In this document: one piece after another, positions 11,664 to 21,297 of the stretch
Layout of the letters: every line of letters starts with the position of its first letter
How positions within the stretch are numbered: position 1 is the first letter of the stretch
Assembly: GCA_016196925.1 (NCBI GenBank)
Contig: JACPWS010000012.1
Location: 1 to 64,000, forward strand
Length of the DNA: 64,000 nucleotides
Direction of reading: 5' to 3'
From: Burkholderiales bacterium
Lineage (GTDB): Bacteria > Pseudomonadota > Gammaproteobacteria > Burkholderiales > Burkholderiaceae_D
Made by a program: the position numbers and the translations under genes
The notes under the pieces: generated by a model
The model's database searches: none
Told to the model about the DNA's origin: nothing
The model's input: the letters and a program-made list of their open reading frames with translations, nothing else

Positions 11664-11770
11664 ATTAACATTACAGCTTTTCTGTAGTGTTAATCAAGGC
11701 GATGGATACTCCAGCTTTCGTTCATTCCAGCGAGCTGGAAAATGAACAATTATCGTCAGAGGTCGCCTTG
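11664..11770. other. Highly structured intergenic DNA (three nested/adjacent inverted repeats)
   Basis: ATTAACATTACAG-cttt-t-CTGTAGTGTTAAT (11664-11694); outer stem CAAGGCGA (11695-11702)/TCGCCTTG (11763-11770) around GTTCATTCCAGC-GA-GCTGGAAAATGAAC. Confidence 0.6.
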
Positions 11771-11793
11771 AATAGCACTGAACGATCGCTGGG

Positions 11794-12402
11794 TTAAGGG
11801 ACTTGCAAAGCGAGTATCGCGTCGGCCGGCGACGGCAGGGTGCGCGTCCCGAACAGGGTATTGCCGGATAAGACTGCGGTCGCGTACTGCACCGAAGGAT
11901 CAGCGCGGAAATTGTAAGCGGACTGGTTGAAATTCACCCTCAGTCCCTGCGCCGCCACCCTTACGGGGTAAGCGATCTGAATGCCATTGATATAGTCGCC
12001 GTCATCGTCGATAGCCATTAAAAATGCCATCAAATTTTCGACTGCTGTCGAACTATGAAGCGTGGACGTTGAATACAGGCTGGCTTCATAGAGCGAAGAG
12101 TAGGGCTGGGCCAGGTCGCCCGGTATGTTAAATAGCACAATGTCGCCTAACACAAAGGTCACGATGTCGCCGCCTGTGTACCCGACGTAGCCGCCCGCGG
12201 CCGTGGTCAAGTGCGATTCCGAACCGGTTACGCTATTGACGTATTCCAGTCCTGAGATCGTGGGATGACGCAGGAATTCGTAGCTGGGCTGCAAGAGCGC
12301 AGGTCCGGAGTCGACGACTACATAGGCGTCCACTCGTCCTGCTCCGCATCCCGTCAGGCCAAGACCGGCGAGGGCTAAGATCGCAAAGAGTTTTTTCATC
12401 AT
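11794..12402 (-). CDS. Putative lipoprotein, unknown function
   Basis: MMKKLFAILALAGLGLTGCGAG lipobox; GGAGG RBS upstream. Confidence 0.6.
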   Translation of the reverse strand: MMKKLFAILALAGLGLTGCGAGRVDAYVVVDSGPALLQPSYEFLRHPTISGLEYVNSVTGSESHLTTAAGGYVGYTGGDIVTFVLGDIVLFNIPGDLAQPYSSLYEASLYSTSTLHSSTAVENLMAFLMAIDDDGDYINGIQIAYPVRVAAQGLRVNFNQSAYNFRADPSVQYATAVLSGNTLFGTRTLPSPADAILALQVP

Positions 12403-12439
12403 GCCTCCAACGTTTCGTGTCGAAATAGTTTAGTCATGC

Positions 12440-12479
12440 GGCGCCATCACGGCTGTTTAGTCGTCGCCGTGATGGTGCC
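12440..12479 (-). promoter_or_regulatory. Strong hairpin in the putative 5' leader of the 11794-12402 lipoprotein gene
   Basis: GGCGCCATCACGGC / GCCGTGATGGTGCC, 14-bp stem (one G:T), 12-nt loop, ~38 nt upstream of the start codon. Confidence 0.5.
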
Positions 12480-12981
12480 AGTCGTGCTCGTCCCCGTCTT
12501 CATCTATGGCGCCGCCCTATTCCGGACTCGCTGCCGGTAAAGCTGCTTGTTCATTCCAGCATTCCTGGCGGGGGCGCTCTACCGTTCTATATGCAGTCGC
12601 CAATCGCTGCCACGCCAATTCCGACCGGGTTATTGGAGGCTAGGGGAGCCGCCGCGAATAACTTGGGGGCGCGGACTCTTGCCGTGCAGGATAAGTGTTT
12701 GGCCGCGAGGGTAGGCATACACTAAACGTTCGAACCGCCTAATCAGATGTGCCGTAGTTGTTTCAGGTGTAAGTTAAAGTAACCGTAAAAATGCGGGAGC
12801 GTCATCTTGGCTAGCGTATCGGGAAACGGTGAACATCCTTTTTTTCTATGGCGACAGGCTGAAGGAAATTTTCGAAAGCCGCTGTTTGCAATTCGCAATA
12901 TTGCATTGGAACTAGCGGTTCCGCGTGCTAAGGTAAGTAAGTGGGTACTACAAACCGACATCGTTTTCCCAGGGGAACATC

Positions 12982-14721
12982 ATGCATATCCGGGTTGCCG
13001 CCGTGCGCCATATCAGCTTGCTGGTCGGCATCTTATTGGCTGGCGCGGCTCCGGCGGTACAGGCCGATCAGGCCGCCGCCGAACGCTGGCTGAAACGGGA
13101 ATTCCATCCCAGTACGCTCAGTTATGCAGAGCAATTGGAAGAAATGCGCTGGTTTATACAGGCGGCCAAGCCTTACCGCGGCATGACGGTGCATGTGGTG
13201 TCGGAAGAAATCGACACCCACAAATACGAAGCCAGGGTGATGGCGCGGGCGTTTTACGAGATCACCGGGATCAGGGTGGTGCACGATACCATTCCCGAGG
13301 GCGATCTGGTGGTCAAGATCCAGGCCGAGATGGCGAGCGGCCGGCCCAGCGGTTACGACCTGTATGTCAACGATTCGGATGCGATCGGCACCCATTACCG
13401 CTACGGCGTCACGGTCGCCTTGTCGGATTTCATGCTGGGCGAGGGGCGCGACGTCACCCTGGCTACGCTGGATGTGCACGATTTCATCGGGCGCAGCTTC
13501 GTCACCGGCCCGGACGGCAAGCTGTACCAGTTGCCGGATCAGCAATTTGCGAATCTGTACTGGTTCCGCGCCGACTGGTTCGGCCGCGCCGAGCTGAAGG
13601 CAAAATTCAAGGAGAAATACGGTTACGAGCTCGGCGTGCCGCTGAACTGGTCGGCCTATGAAGATATCGCAAATTTCTTCAGCAACGACGTGCGCGAGAT
13701 CGACGGCGTGCGCGTCTACGGTCACATGGATTACGCCAAGAAAGATCCTTCGCTGGGCTGGCGCTTTTCCGACGCCTGGCTGTCCATGGCCGGCACCGGC
13801 GACCCCGGTTTGCCGAACGGCAAGCCGGTCGACGACTGGGGCATACGGGTCGAGGGCTGCGTGCCGGTCGGCGCTACGGTGGCGCGCGGCGGCGAATTGA
13901 ACGGTCCGGCCAGCGTGTATGCGCTTAACAAATACCTGGAATGGCTGAAAAAATACGCGCCGCCCGAGGCGATGGATATGACGTTTACCGATGCCGGGAC
14001 TGTGCCCGGCCAGGGCCATATCGCCCAGCAGATTTTCTGGTACTCGGCGTTTACCGCCGCGCTGTCCAAGCCGGGCCTGGCTGTGGTGAACAAGGACGGC
14101 ACGCCGAAATGGCGCATGGCGCCTTCGCCGTACGGCGCTTACTGGCAAGAGGGCGTCAAGCTCGGTTACCAGGACGCTGGTTCCTGGACCATGCTGAAGA
14201 CGGTGCCGCCGGAGCGCCGCAAGGCGGCCTGGCTGTATGCCCAATTCACGGTGGCCAAGAGTACCTCGCTGAAGAAGACCCTGGTCGGCCTGACGCCTAT
14301 CCGCGAATCGGACATCAACTCGCCGGCCATGACCGCGGCCGCGCCGCGCCTGGGCGGCCTGGTCGAGTTTTACCGTAGTCCGGCGCGTATCTCGTGGACG
14401 CCGACCGGCATCAATGTGCCGGATTATCCCCTGCTGGCGCCGCTGTGGTGGCAAAACATCAGCCTGGCCGTGAGCGGGGCAAAGACGCCGCAACAAGCGA
14501 TGGATAATCTGGCGGAACAGATGGATCAGGCCATGGCGGACATCGCGCGCACCGGCAAGATGCAGCGCTGCGCACCCAAGCTGGGCCCTAGGCTGAAGCC
14601 CGGGCAATGGCTGGGCACCGAGCATGCGCCGCGCGCCAGGCTGGCCAATGAAAAACCGCCGGGTCAGACCGTGTCTTACGAAAAATTATTGGAGGCGTGG
14701 AAAGAAGGCCGCGTGCGCTGA
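12982..14721 (+). CDS. Extracellular solute-binding protein, family 1-like, 579 aa (size and sequence reminiscent of glycerol-type GlpV)
   Basis: Signal peptide ...LLAGAAPAVQAD; SBP features (EIDTHKYEARVMARAFYEITGIRV, GPDGKLYQLPDQ). No permease/ATPase genes adjacent. Confidence 0.75.
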   Translation: MHIRVAAVRHISLLVGILLAGAAPAVQADQAAAERWLKREFHPSTLSYAEQLEEMRWFIQAAKPYRGMTVHVVSEEIDTHKYEARVMARAFYEITGIRVVHDTIPEGDLVVKIQAEMASGRPSGYDLYVNDSDAIGTHYRYGVTVALSDFMLGEGRDVTLATLDVHDFIGRSFVTGPDGKLYQLPDQQFANLYWFRADWFGRAELKAKFKEKYGYELGVPLNWSAYEDIANFFSNDVREIDGVRVYGHMDYAKKDPSLGWRFSDAWLSMAGTGDPGLPNGKPVDDWGIRVEGCVPVGATVARGGELNGPASVYALNKYLEWLKKYAPPEAMDMTFTDAGTVPGQGHIAQQIFWYSAFTAALSKPGLAVVNKDGTPKWRMAPSPYGAYWQEGVKLGYQDAGSWTMLKTVPPERRKAAWLYAQFTVAKSTSLKKTLVGLTPIRESDINSPAMTAAAPRLGGLVEFYRSPARISWTPTGINVPDYPLLAPLWWQNISLAVSGAKTPQQAMDNLAEQMDQAMADIARTGKMQRCAPKLGPRLKPGQWLGTEHAPRARLANEKPPGQTVSYEKLLEAWKEGRVR

Positions 14722-14723
14722 CA

Positions 14724-14930
14724 CTAAGGAGCCGCAGATTAATCCAAAAAGCGTCATTCCCGCGCAAGGTGTAGCAGGGAATTCGGGTAGCATGCTACCC
14801 GCCTGCGTAACGACTTGAGCATGCATGCTCAAGCGCGCCTTGCAAGGGGGAATCCAAGTAAATCAACCGCTTAGGTGGATCCCCGCTTTCGCGGGGATGA
14901 CGAAATCCGGTTAAATCCGCGCTTCCCTAG
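14724..14930. repeat. Long MITE/BIME-like repeat (family A with nested palindromes)
   Basis: CTAAGGAGCCGCAGATTAAT...GTCATTCCCGCG...GGGTAGCATGCTACCC...TTGAGCATGCATGCTCAA...CCCCGCTTTCGCGGGGATGACG...TTCCCTAG. Confidence 0.8.
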
Positions 14931-14976
14931 TGTTTGCCGCCCGGCATGCGGCGCCACAGAAAGAAACGGGGGAAAC

Positions 14977-15798
14977 ATGGCATATTGGCTGGTCGCCGTA
15001 TGGTTGGCGCTGGGGATGCACGCGGCCCAGGCACAGGCATTGCGCATAGGCGTGCTGCCCTATCTCAGTCCGCGCACGCTGCTGGTCGAATTCGCGCCTT
15101 TGCGCGAATTCCTGGCGAGCGAGTTGCAGCAAGAAGTGGAAATCCTGACCGCCAGCGACTTGCCGCGTTTTCTCGAGCGCAGCCATGCCGGCGATTTCGA
15201 CCTGGTGATCAGCGCCCCGCATTTTGCGCGGCTGGCGCAAACCGCCGACGGCTACTTGCCGCTGGTGGCGATACGCGCCGATTTCTACGCTTTGCTGCTG
15301 GTGCCGAAAAACTCTCCGGCGCTGACGCTGCACGAGTTGCGCGGCAAGACCCTGCACCTGCCGCATAAACTTTCCTTCGTCTCTATGCAGATCGAGGATT
15401 TTTTGCGCCAGCGCGGCTTGCAGCCGGAACACGACTTGCGCTTGCTGTATTACAGCACGGACAATAATGCGATACTGGCGACCGAAAACAGCGCGGGCGA
15501 CGCCGGTGCGGCGCAGCGCTCCGTCTTTGAACGCATGCCCAGGGACATCACCAGCCATTTGCGTATCATAGGCAGCACCCAGAGCGCCCTGAGCCTGATT
15601 ATCCTGGCGCATCCGCGCCTGGCAACGACGGCGCTGCCGGCCTTGCAGGGCGCATTGAATAAGTTCCCCTATAGCGAACCGGGGCTGAGGTTTTTTCAGA
15701 GCAGCCATAGCGAATTCATTCCGGCCGATGCCGCCACCATGGCGCAACTGGACGCTTATCTGCCGCGACTGAAGCTGAGGCTGGCGCAAGGGCCATAG
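14977..15798 (+). CDS. PhnD-like periplasmic substrate-binding protein
   Basis: QALRIGVLPYLSPRTLLVEFAPLREFLASELQQEVEILTASDLPRFLERSHAGDFDLVISAPHFARLAQ is characteristic of the phosphonate-binding-like family. Start trimmed to MAYWLVAVW. Confidence 0.8.
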   Translation: MAYWLVAVWLALGMHAAQAQALRIGVLPYLSPRTLLVEFAPLREFLASELQQEVEILTASDLPRFLERSHAGDFDLVISAPHFARLAQTADGYLPLVAIRADFYALLLVPKNSPALTLHELRGKTLHLPHKLSFVSMQIEDFLRQRGLQPEHDLRLLYYSTDNNAILATENSAGDAGAAQRSVFERMPRDITSHLRIIGSTQSALSLIILAHPRLATTALPALQGALNKFPYSEPGLRFFQSSHSEFIPADAATMAQLDAYLPRLKLRLAQGP

Positions 15799-15799
15799 C

Positions 15800-17761
15800 A
15801 TGCGTTTCAATCCGTATTCGCTGCGTTTCAAATTATTGCTGGCCTCGACTCTGGTCGAGACCATCATGCTGAGTTTTTTATTGTTCAATGCGACCCGGCT
15901 GATAGACAATGCGATGCTGGCCTCGACCGAAGCCGCGCTCAAGCAGGCGGTCACCATGCTGAATGTGGCGACCGCGCCGTATCTGGTGCAGGGCGACTAC
16001 GCCACCATGCAAGACAACCTGAATGAAATCGTCGGCAATACCGATCAGGGCGTGGTGTACGTGGTGGTCAGGAATACGGCGGCGCGCATCGTCGCCAAGG
16101 CCGGCGTCGCAGATGCTAAGCTTTTGCCGGCCGCTAGCCGCAGCCTGAACGAGGCGCTGGCGGGCGCGGTGTTGCATGTGGAAAGACCGCTCAGCCTGGC
16201 CGGCCAGCACGTCGGCACCCTGAATTTCGGCCTGTCCACCAAGATCATCGCGCAAGCAAAAGGCACGGTGTTCGAACAAAGCAGCTTGATCGCGATCGCT
16301 GAAATCGGCCTCACCTTCGTCTTGTTGAGCGCGCTCGGCTATTGGCTGACCCGCAATCTGGGACGCTTCGTCGAGATCAGCCGCGCGATTGCCGACGGCC
16401 ATTACGAACAGCGCTTGCCGGAACGCGGGCACGATGAGGTGGCGAGCCTGGCGCGCAATTTCAACCGCATGGTGGCTGCGGTGGCGTCGAAGATAGGCCA
16501 GTTGCACGCGAGCGAGCATGAATTCCGCAGCCTGTTCGAGCAGGCCGCGGTCGGTTTGGCGCATATCGGTTTCGCCGGCGAATGGCTGCGCTATAACCAC
16601 ACCTTGTGTGAAATCCTCGGCTATGAATACGGCGAAATGGAAGCCGCCGGCTTATACTCGGTATGGCCGGCGGACGACGCCGCCAGCGACGCATTGGCCA
16701 GAGAGGAATTGCTGGCCGGCGGGCGCAGCCACTATGTGACCGAGTTGCGTTTGCGGCGTAATGACGCGCAAATGGTCTGGGTCAGGTTGACGGTGTCGCT
16801 GTTCCGGCAAGAGTCGGGCGAAGCTAAATATTTCGTGTATGTGATGCAGGACATCAGCGCCGCCAAGCAAGCCGAACTGGACCTGGCCAGGTATCTGGAG
16901 CGCGACCTCGAGAATAAAATCCTGGAGCGCACCGAGCAGCTGCGCGAACTCAATGAACAGCTGGAGGTCAGGGTAGAAGCGCGCACGCATGAATTGCGTC
17001 TGGCCATGGATCAGATCGTCGAATCGGAAAAACTGGCCTCGCTGGGGCAAATCGTGGCCGGCGTGGCGCATGAACTGAATACGCCTATCGGCAACGTGAT
17101 CCTGATGTCGACTACCATAGACGAGAAGATCGCCGACTTGTCCAAGGCGCTGCGGCTGGAAAAAGTTTCGCGCTTGATGCTGTCTGGCGCCGTGGCCGAT
17201 ATTCAGCACGGCAACAGCATCATCATCCGCAGTGCGCGTCTGGCCAGCGAGTTGATAGAAAGCTTCAAGCGGGTGGCGGTCGATCAGACCAGCCACCGGC
17301 GCCGCCAGTTCGATTTGCGCGTCACGCTGGAAGACATACTCAACACCCTGAGCACGCTCACGCGTCACGCCAGGGTGACGGTGGAATTGAAGGTGCCGCC
17401 GGGAATCAGGATGGATAGCTTCCCCGGCCATCTGGAACAGATCTTCAATAACCTGATCGTGAATTCGATCAAGCACGGTTTTCCAGGAAAAGAAAATGCC
17501 CGCATCACGATAGACGCCAGCGTTCAGACTGACTGGATAGAGATCATTTACCAGGATAACGGTCACGGGATAGAAAAGCGCTTGCATCGCAAGGTGTTCG
17601 AACCGTTTTACACTACCCAGATGGCGCAGGGCGGCTCAGGCTTGGGCATGTACATTGTCCACAACCTGATCTATGGCGTGTTGAAAGGCAGTCTGAAGCT
17701 CGAAAGCGACAAGGAGCAAGGCTTGCGTCTGATTTTTCATGTGCCGGCGACGACGCCGTGA
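15800..17761 (+). CDS. Membrane sensor histidine kinase (TM-periplasmic-TM-HAMP-PAS-HisKA-HATPase)
   Basis: HAMP-like ISRAIADGHYEQRLPERGHDEVASLARNFNRM; H-box GVAHELNTPIGN; N box NNLIVNSIKHG; G boxes DNGHGIE, GSGLGMYIV. Start is 1 nt after the upstream stop. Confidence 0.93.
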   Translation: MRFNPYSLRFKLLLASTLVETIMLSFLLFNATRLIDNAMLASTEAALKQAVTMLNVATAPYLVQGDYATMQDNLNEIVGNTDQGVVYVVVRNTAARIVAKAGVADAKLLPAASRSLNEALAGAVLHVERPLSLAGQHVGTLNFGLSTKIIAQAKGTVFEQSSLIAIAEIGLTFVLLSALGYWLTRNLGRFVEISRAIADGHYEQRLPERGHDEVASLARNFNRMVAAVASKIGQLHASEHEFRSLFEQAAVGLAHIGFAGEWLRYNHTLCEILGYEYGEMEAAGLYSVWPADDAASDALAREELLAGGRSHYVTELRLRRNDAQMVWVRLTVSLFRQESGEAKYFVYVMQDISAAKQAELDLARYLERDLENKILERTEQLRELNEQLEVRVEARTHELRLAMDQIVESEKLASLGQIVAGVAHELNTPIGNVILMSTTIDEKIADLSKALRLEKVSRLMLSGAVADIQHGNSIIIRSARLASELIESFKRVAVDQTSHRRRQFDLRVTLEDILNTLSTLTRHARVTVELKVPPGIRMDSFPGHLEQIFNNLIVNSIKHGFPGKENARITIDASVQTDWIEIIYQDNGHGIEKRLHRKVFEPFYTTQMAQGGSGLGMYIVHNLIYGVLKGSLKLESDKEQGLRLIFHVPATTP

Positions 17762-17931
17762 GCGCCGGCGTCACCGCGCCATTATCGCACGCCACGATAG
17801 AAAAAACGAATGCTGCCTATGCCGTAGATGCGCGCCCGATACACGCTGTTGACCAGCGCCGGCATTCTTGCTTTACTACCGAAATTGACATAGCTTGGTA
17901 ATAAAAAGTATGCCTACACGGTTCAGCCATC

Positions 17932-20900
17932 ATGTCCAGTATTCGTCGTATTCGCCGGCGTCGCAGCATGCTTGAGGTGGCCTACAACAAGCGCGCCGCC
18001 GCTCGCCGCGCCGCGAGCGAAACCGAGGCGCCGCTCGCCGCGCCGGCCGCACCGGCGGCGCCGCGCGCAGCCCGGCCCTTGCGCTTGGGGCGGATTTTTC
18101 TCGCGCTGATCTTGCTGTCGGTGGCCGTCGGCGCCGGCCTGGTGTGGCGGGAAATGCATAGTTTCGCCATGCAGGCGCGCTTCTTTTCCAGACTAGCGCA
18201 ACAACTGACGTATAGGCTGGAACCCGGTCCCAGCCCGGCGATCCGCTTTCCCGGCGCCGGTCCTTACGACGAGCGGCTCGGTTATAGCGCTTTGCCCGCT
18301 TTCCTGTCGCGCTTGCAGGCAAAAGACTACGCGATCACCGCGCAGGCGCGCATCTCGCCCAAGATGGAGGAAATGGCCGGACGCGGCTATTTCGCCACTT
18401 ACCGCGAAAAGACCGACGCCGGCCTGACCATTTTCGATTGCCGCCGGCAGCCGCTGGTGGCGGCCCGGTTTCCCGGGCGCCTGTATGCCGGTTTTGAAGA
18501 CGCGCCGCCGATCCTGGTCAACAGCCTGCTCTACATAGAAAACCGCGAGCTGCTCGACCCCGGCGCACCGCAGCGCAATCCGGCCGTGGAGTGGGACCGG
18601 CTCAGCAAGGCCGTGCTGGACAAGGCGCTCGCCGGCATCGCCGGCGCCCGGCGCTCGCCCGGCGGCAGCACGCTGGCGACCCAGATGGAGAAGTACCGCC
18701 ACTCGCGCGAGGGACGCACCAATTCCATGCAGGATAAATTCCGGCAAATGGTGTCGGCCTCGCTGCGCGCCTATCAGGGCGGCGCAGACAGCCGCGCGGC
18801 GCGGCGCCAGATCGTGCTCGATTACCTGAATTCTGTGCCCTTGTCGGCCAAGCCAGTCTATGGCGAAGTCAACGGCATCGGCGATGGCATGTGGGTATGG
18901 TACGGGCGCGACTTTGCCGAGCTCAACCGGCTGCTGAAAGACCAGCTGGAGCAGCCGGCCGCAGCGCTCGGCTATAAGCAGGCGCTCAGTCTGCTGATCG
19001 CTCAGCGCAGTCCCTCGCATTACCTGAACGGCGGCGCCCGCGAGCTGGAGCAATTGACCAATAGCCATCTGCGTCTGCTGGCGGCGGCCGGCGTGATTTC
19101 ACCCGCGCTGCGCGACGCCGCCCTGCAACTGCGTTTGCAGGCGAGCGGAAAATTCGACCTTCCGCCCGCGCCCGCCGATACTTTCGTCAAGCGCAAAGCC
19201 AGCAATACCGTGCGCACCCATCTGGCCGGTTTGCTGGGCGATCTGCGCCTGTACCAGCTGGACCGGCTCGACCTCAGCGTGGCCAGCACGCTCGACGCGC
19301 AAACCCAGGGCGCGGTCACGGAAGTGCTGCGCAACTTGCGCGATCCGGAAACCGCTAAGGCCGCCGGGCTGATCGGCAAAGGCTTGCTCGGCAAGGGCGA
19401 TCCAGCCCAGGTGGTGTATAGCTTTACCTTGCTGGAAAAGGGCGAAAACGCGAATTACCTGCGCGTGCAAACCGATAATTTCGACCAGCCGCTGGACATC
19501 AACGAAGGCGCCAAGCTCGACCTCGGCTCGACCGCCAAGCTGCGCACCCTGGTCACCTATCTGGATATCGTCGCCCAGCTGCACCAGCGCTATCGCGAGC
19601 TCGACCGCGCCGCGCTGGCCAGGCTGAGCTTCGATCCCAAAGACCAGCTGTCGCGTTGGGCGGTCGGGTATTTTCAGCAGGGCGGCGCGCGCGATTTGCC
19701 CGCCATGCTGGAGGCGGCGATGGAGCGCCGCTATTCGGCCAGCCCGGCGGAAGCCTTCATGACCGGCGGCGGCATCCACCATTTCGAGAATTTCAAGAAA
19801 GAAGACAATGGCCGCATCCTCAGCGTGCGCGAAGGCTTGCGCAATTCGGTGAATCTGGTCTTCGTGCGGCTGATGCGCGATGTCGTGCATTTTTACATGT
19901 TCCAGACCCCGGGCTCGTCGGCCAGCCTGCTGGCGGATGGCGGCGACCCGCGCCGTGCCGCTTATCTGAGCCGCTTCGCCGACCGCGAAGGGCGCGAATT
20001 CCTGCAGCGTTTCTATGCCAAATACCAGGGCAAGAATGCGTGGGAAGCGCAGCAAATCCTGTTGTCGGGTTTGCTGCATGCGACGCCGTCGCGGCTGGCG
20101 GCGATGCACCGCACGATAGCGCCGGACGCCACGCCGGCCGAGTTCGCCGCTTTCCTGAACGCTAACCTCGATTCGCAAAACGAAGTCAGCAGTGCGCGCG
20201 CCGCCGAATTGTATGAGAAATACGCGCCGCAAAATATGTCGCTGTCGGACCGCGCTTACCTGGCCACCATCCATCCGCTGGAACTGTGGCTGGTCGGTTT
20301 CCTGCGCCGGTATCCCGACGCCGGCCTGACGCAGATCGTCGCCGCCAGCGCCGCGGAACGCCAGCAAGTCTACGAGTGGCTGTTCAAGACCCATAGAAAA
20401 CATGCGCAGGATAAGCGCATCGCCGGCTTGCTGGAAGTGGAGGGTTTCCTGGAAATCCATCGCCAGTGGAAGCGCATGGGTTATCCGTTCGCTTCGATGA
20501 CGCCGTCCTATGCCAGCGCGCTCGGCGCTTCGGCCGACCGCCCCGCCGCCCTGGCGGAATTGATGGGCATCATCGTCAGCGACGGCTTACGCAAGCCCAG
20601 CCAGCGCATAGCGACTTTGCATTTCGCGGCCGCGACGCCGTATGAAACCGTGCTGGCCCACGGCCGGCATACGGCCGGCGAACCGGTGCTGGCGCCGGAA
20701 GTGGCGCGGGTGGTGGCCGCCGCCTTGCGCGAGGTGGTGGCGCAAGGCACCGCCAGGCGCGCGCGCGCCGCCTTCACGGCGCGCGACGGCAGCAATATCG
20801 CGGTGGGCGGCAAGACCGGCACCGGCGACCAGCGTTTCGATGTGTTCGGCGCCGGCGGACGCCTGCTCGAGTCGCGTTATGTCAACCGCTCCGCCACCTT

Positions 20901-21075
20901 CGTGTTCAATATCGACCAGCGCTTTTTCGGCAGCATGACGGCGTATGTGCACGGGCCGCAGGCAAAGAATTACGACTTTACCAGCGCCTTGCCGGTGCAG
21001 TTGCTGACGCTGCTGGCACCCAGCCTGATGCCGCTGCTGGAACCGGCGCCGGACATGCGCGCCTGCACTTATTGA
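17932..21075 (+). CDS. Large class A penicillin-binding protein / GT51 transglycosylase (1047 aa)
   Basis: GT51 ENRELL and GGSTLATQMEKYRHSREGRT; transpeptidase STAK, SVN and KTGTGD motifs; ~200-aa extra segment between SxN and KTG. Confidence 0.8.
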   Translation: MSSIRRIRRRRSMLEVAYNKRAAARRAASETEAPLAAPAAPAAPRAARPLRLGRIFLALILLSVAVGAGLVWREMHSFAMQARFFSRLAQQLTYRLEPGPSPAIRFPGAGPYDERLGYSALPAFLSRLQAKDYAITAQARISPKMEEMAGRGYFATYREKTDAGLTIFDCRRQPLVAARFPGRLYAGFEDAPPILVNSLLYIENRELLDPGAPQRNPAVEWDRLSKAVLDKALAGIAGARRSPGGSTLATQMEKYRHSREGRTNSMQDKFRQMVSASLRAYQGGADSRAARRQIVLDYLNSVPLSAKPVYGEVNGIGDGMWVWYGRDFAELNRLLKDQLEQPAAALGYKQALSLLIAQRSPSHYLNGGARELEQLTNSHLRLLAAAGVISPALRDAALQLRLQASGKFDLPPAPADTFVKRKASNTVRTHLAGLLGDLRLYQLDRLDLSVASTLDAQTQGAVTEVLRNLRDPETAKAAGLIGKGLLGKGDPAQVVYSFTLLEKGENANYLRVQTDNFDQPLDINEGAKLDLGSTAKLRTLVTYLDIVAQLHQRYRELDRAALARLSFDPKDQLSRWAVGYFQQGGARDLPAMLEAAMERRYSASPAEAFMTGGGIHHFENFKKEDNGRILSVREGLRNSVNLVFVRLMRDVVHFYMFQTPGSSASLLADGGDPRRAAYLSRFADREGREFLQRFYAKYQGKNAWEAQQILLSGLLHATPSRLAAMHRTIAPDATPAEFAAFLNANLDSQNEVSSARAAELYEKYAPQNMSLSDRAYLATIHPLELWLVGFLRRYPDAGLTQIVAASAAERQQVYEWLFKTHRKHAQDKRIAGLLEVEGFLEIHRQWKRMGYPFASMTPSYASALGASADRPAALAELMGIIVSDGLRKPSQRIATLHFAAATPYETVLAHGRHTAGEPVLAPEVARVVAAALREVVAQGTARRARAAFTARDGSNIAVGGKTGTGDQRFDVFGAGGRLLESRYVNRSATFVFNIDQRFFGSMTAYVHGPQAKNYDFTSALPVQLLTLLAPSLMPLLEPAPDMRACTY

Positions 21076-21214
21076 ATCGCCCCCGGTAAGCTAGCCCGGC
21101 CGGCTCCCGGCAGCTCATCCCCGTTCGCGGATTGATGGTGAAATCAGGTTTCGATGGTAAATTGAAAAGTCAATCAATTTTTTTTTCAGTTTGTAACTCC
21201 TCATGTCAACTGAA

Positions 21215-21279
21215 ACCGGAAACCAGACGTTTCCGGTAGTAAAGAATCTTTGCCTTCCACTTTTTTGCAGCGAAGATTC
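21215..21279 (+). promoter_or_regulatory. Two consecutive hairpins in the leader of the 112-aa ORF
   Basis: ACCGGAAAC-cagac-GTTTCCGGT (21215-21237) and GAATCTTTGC...GCGAAGATTC (21244-21253/21270-21279), just before the GGAG RBS. Confidence 0.55.
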
Positions 21280-21297
21280 CCTTACTGGAGTCTGAAA

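Noticed and set aside
11664-11770. Integron attC site
   Set aside because: Hairpins are present but I see no R'/R'' (RYYYAAC/GTTRRRY) core boxes, no integrase gene and no cassette array.
13033-14625. 530-aa ORF opposite the 579-aa SBP gene
   Set aside because: Arg/His/Gln-rich antisense shadow.
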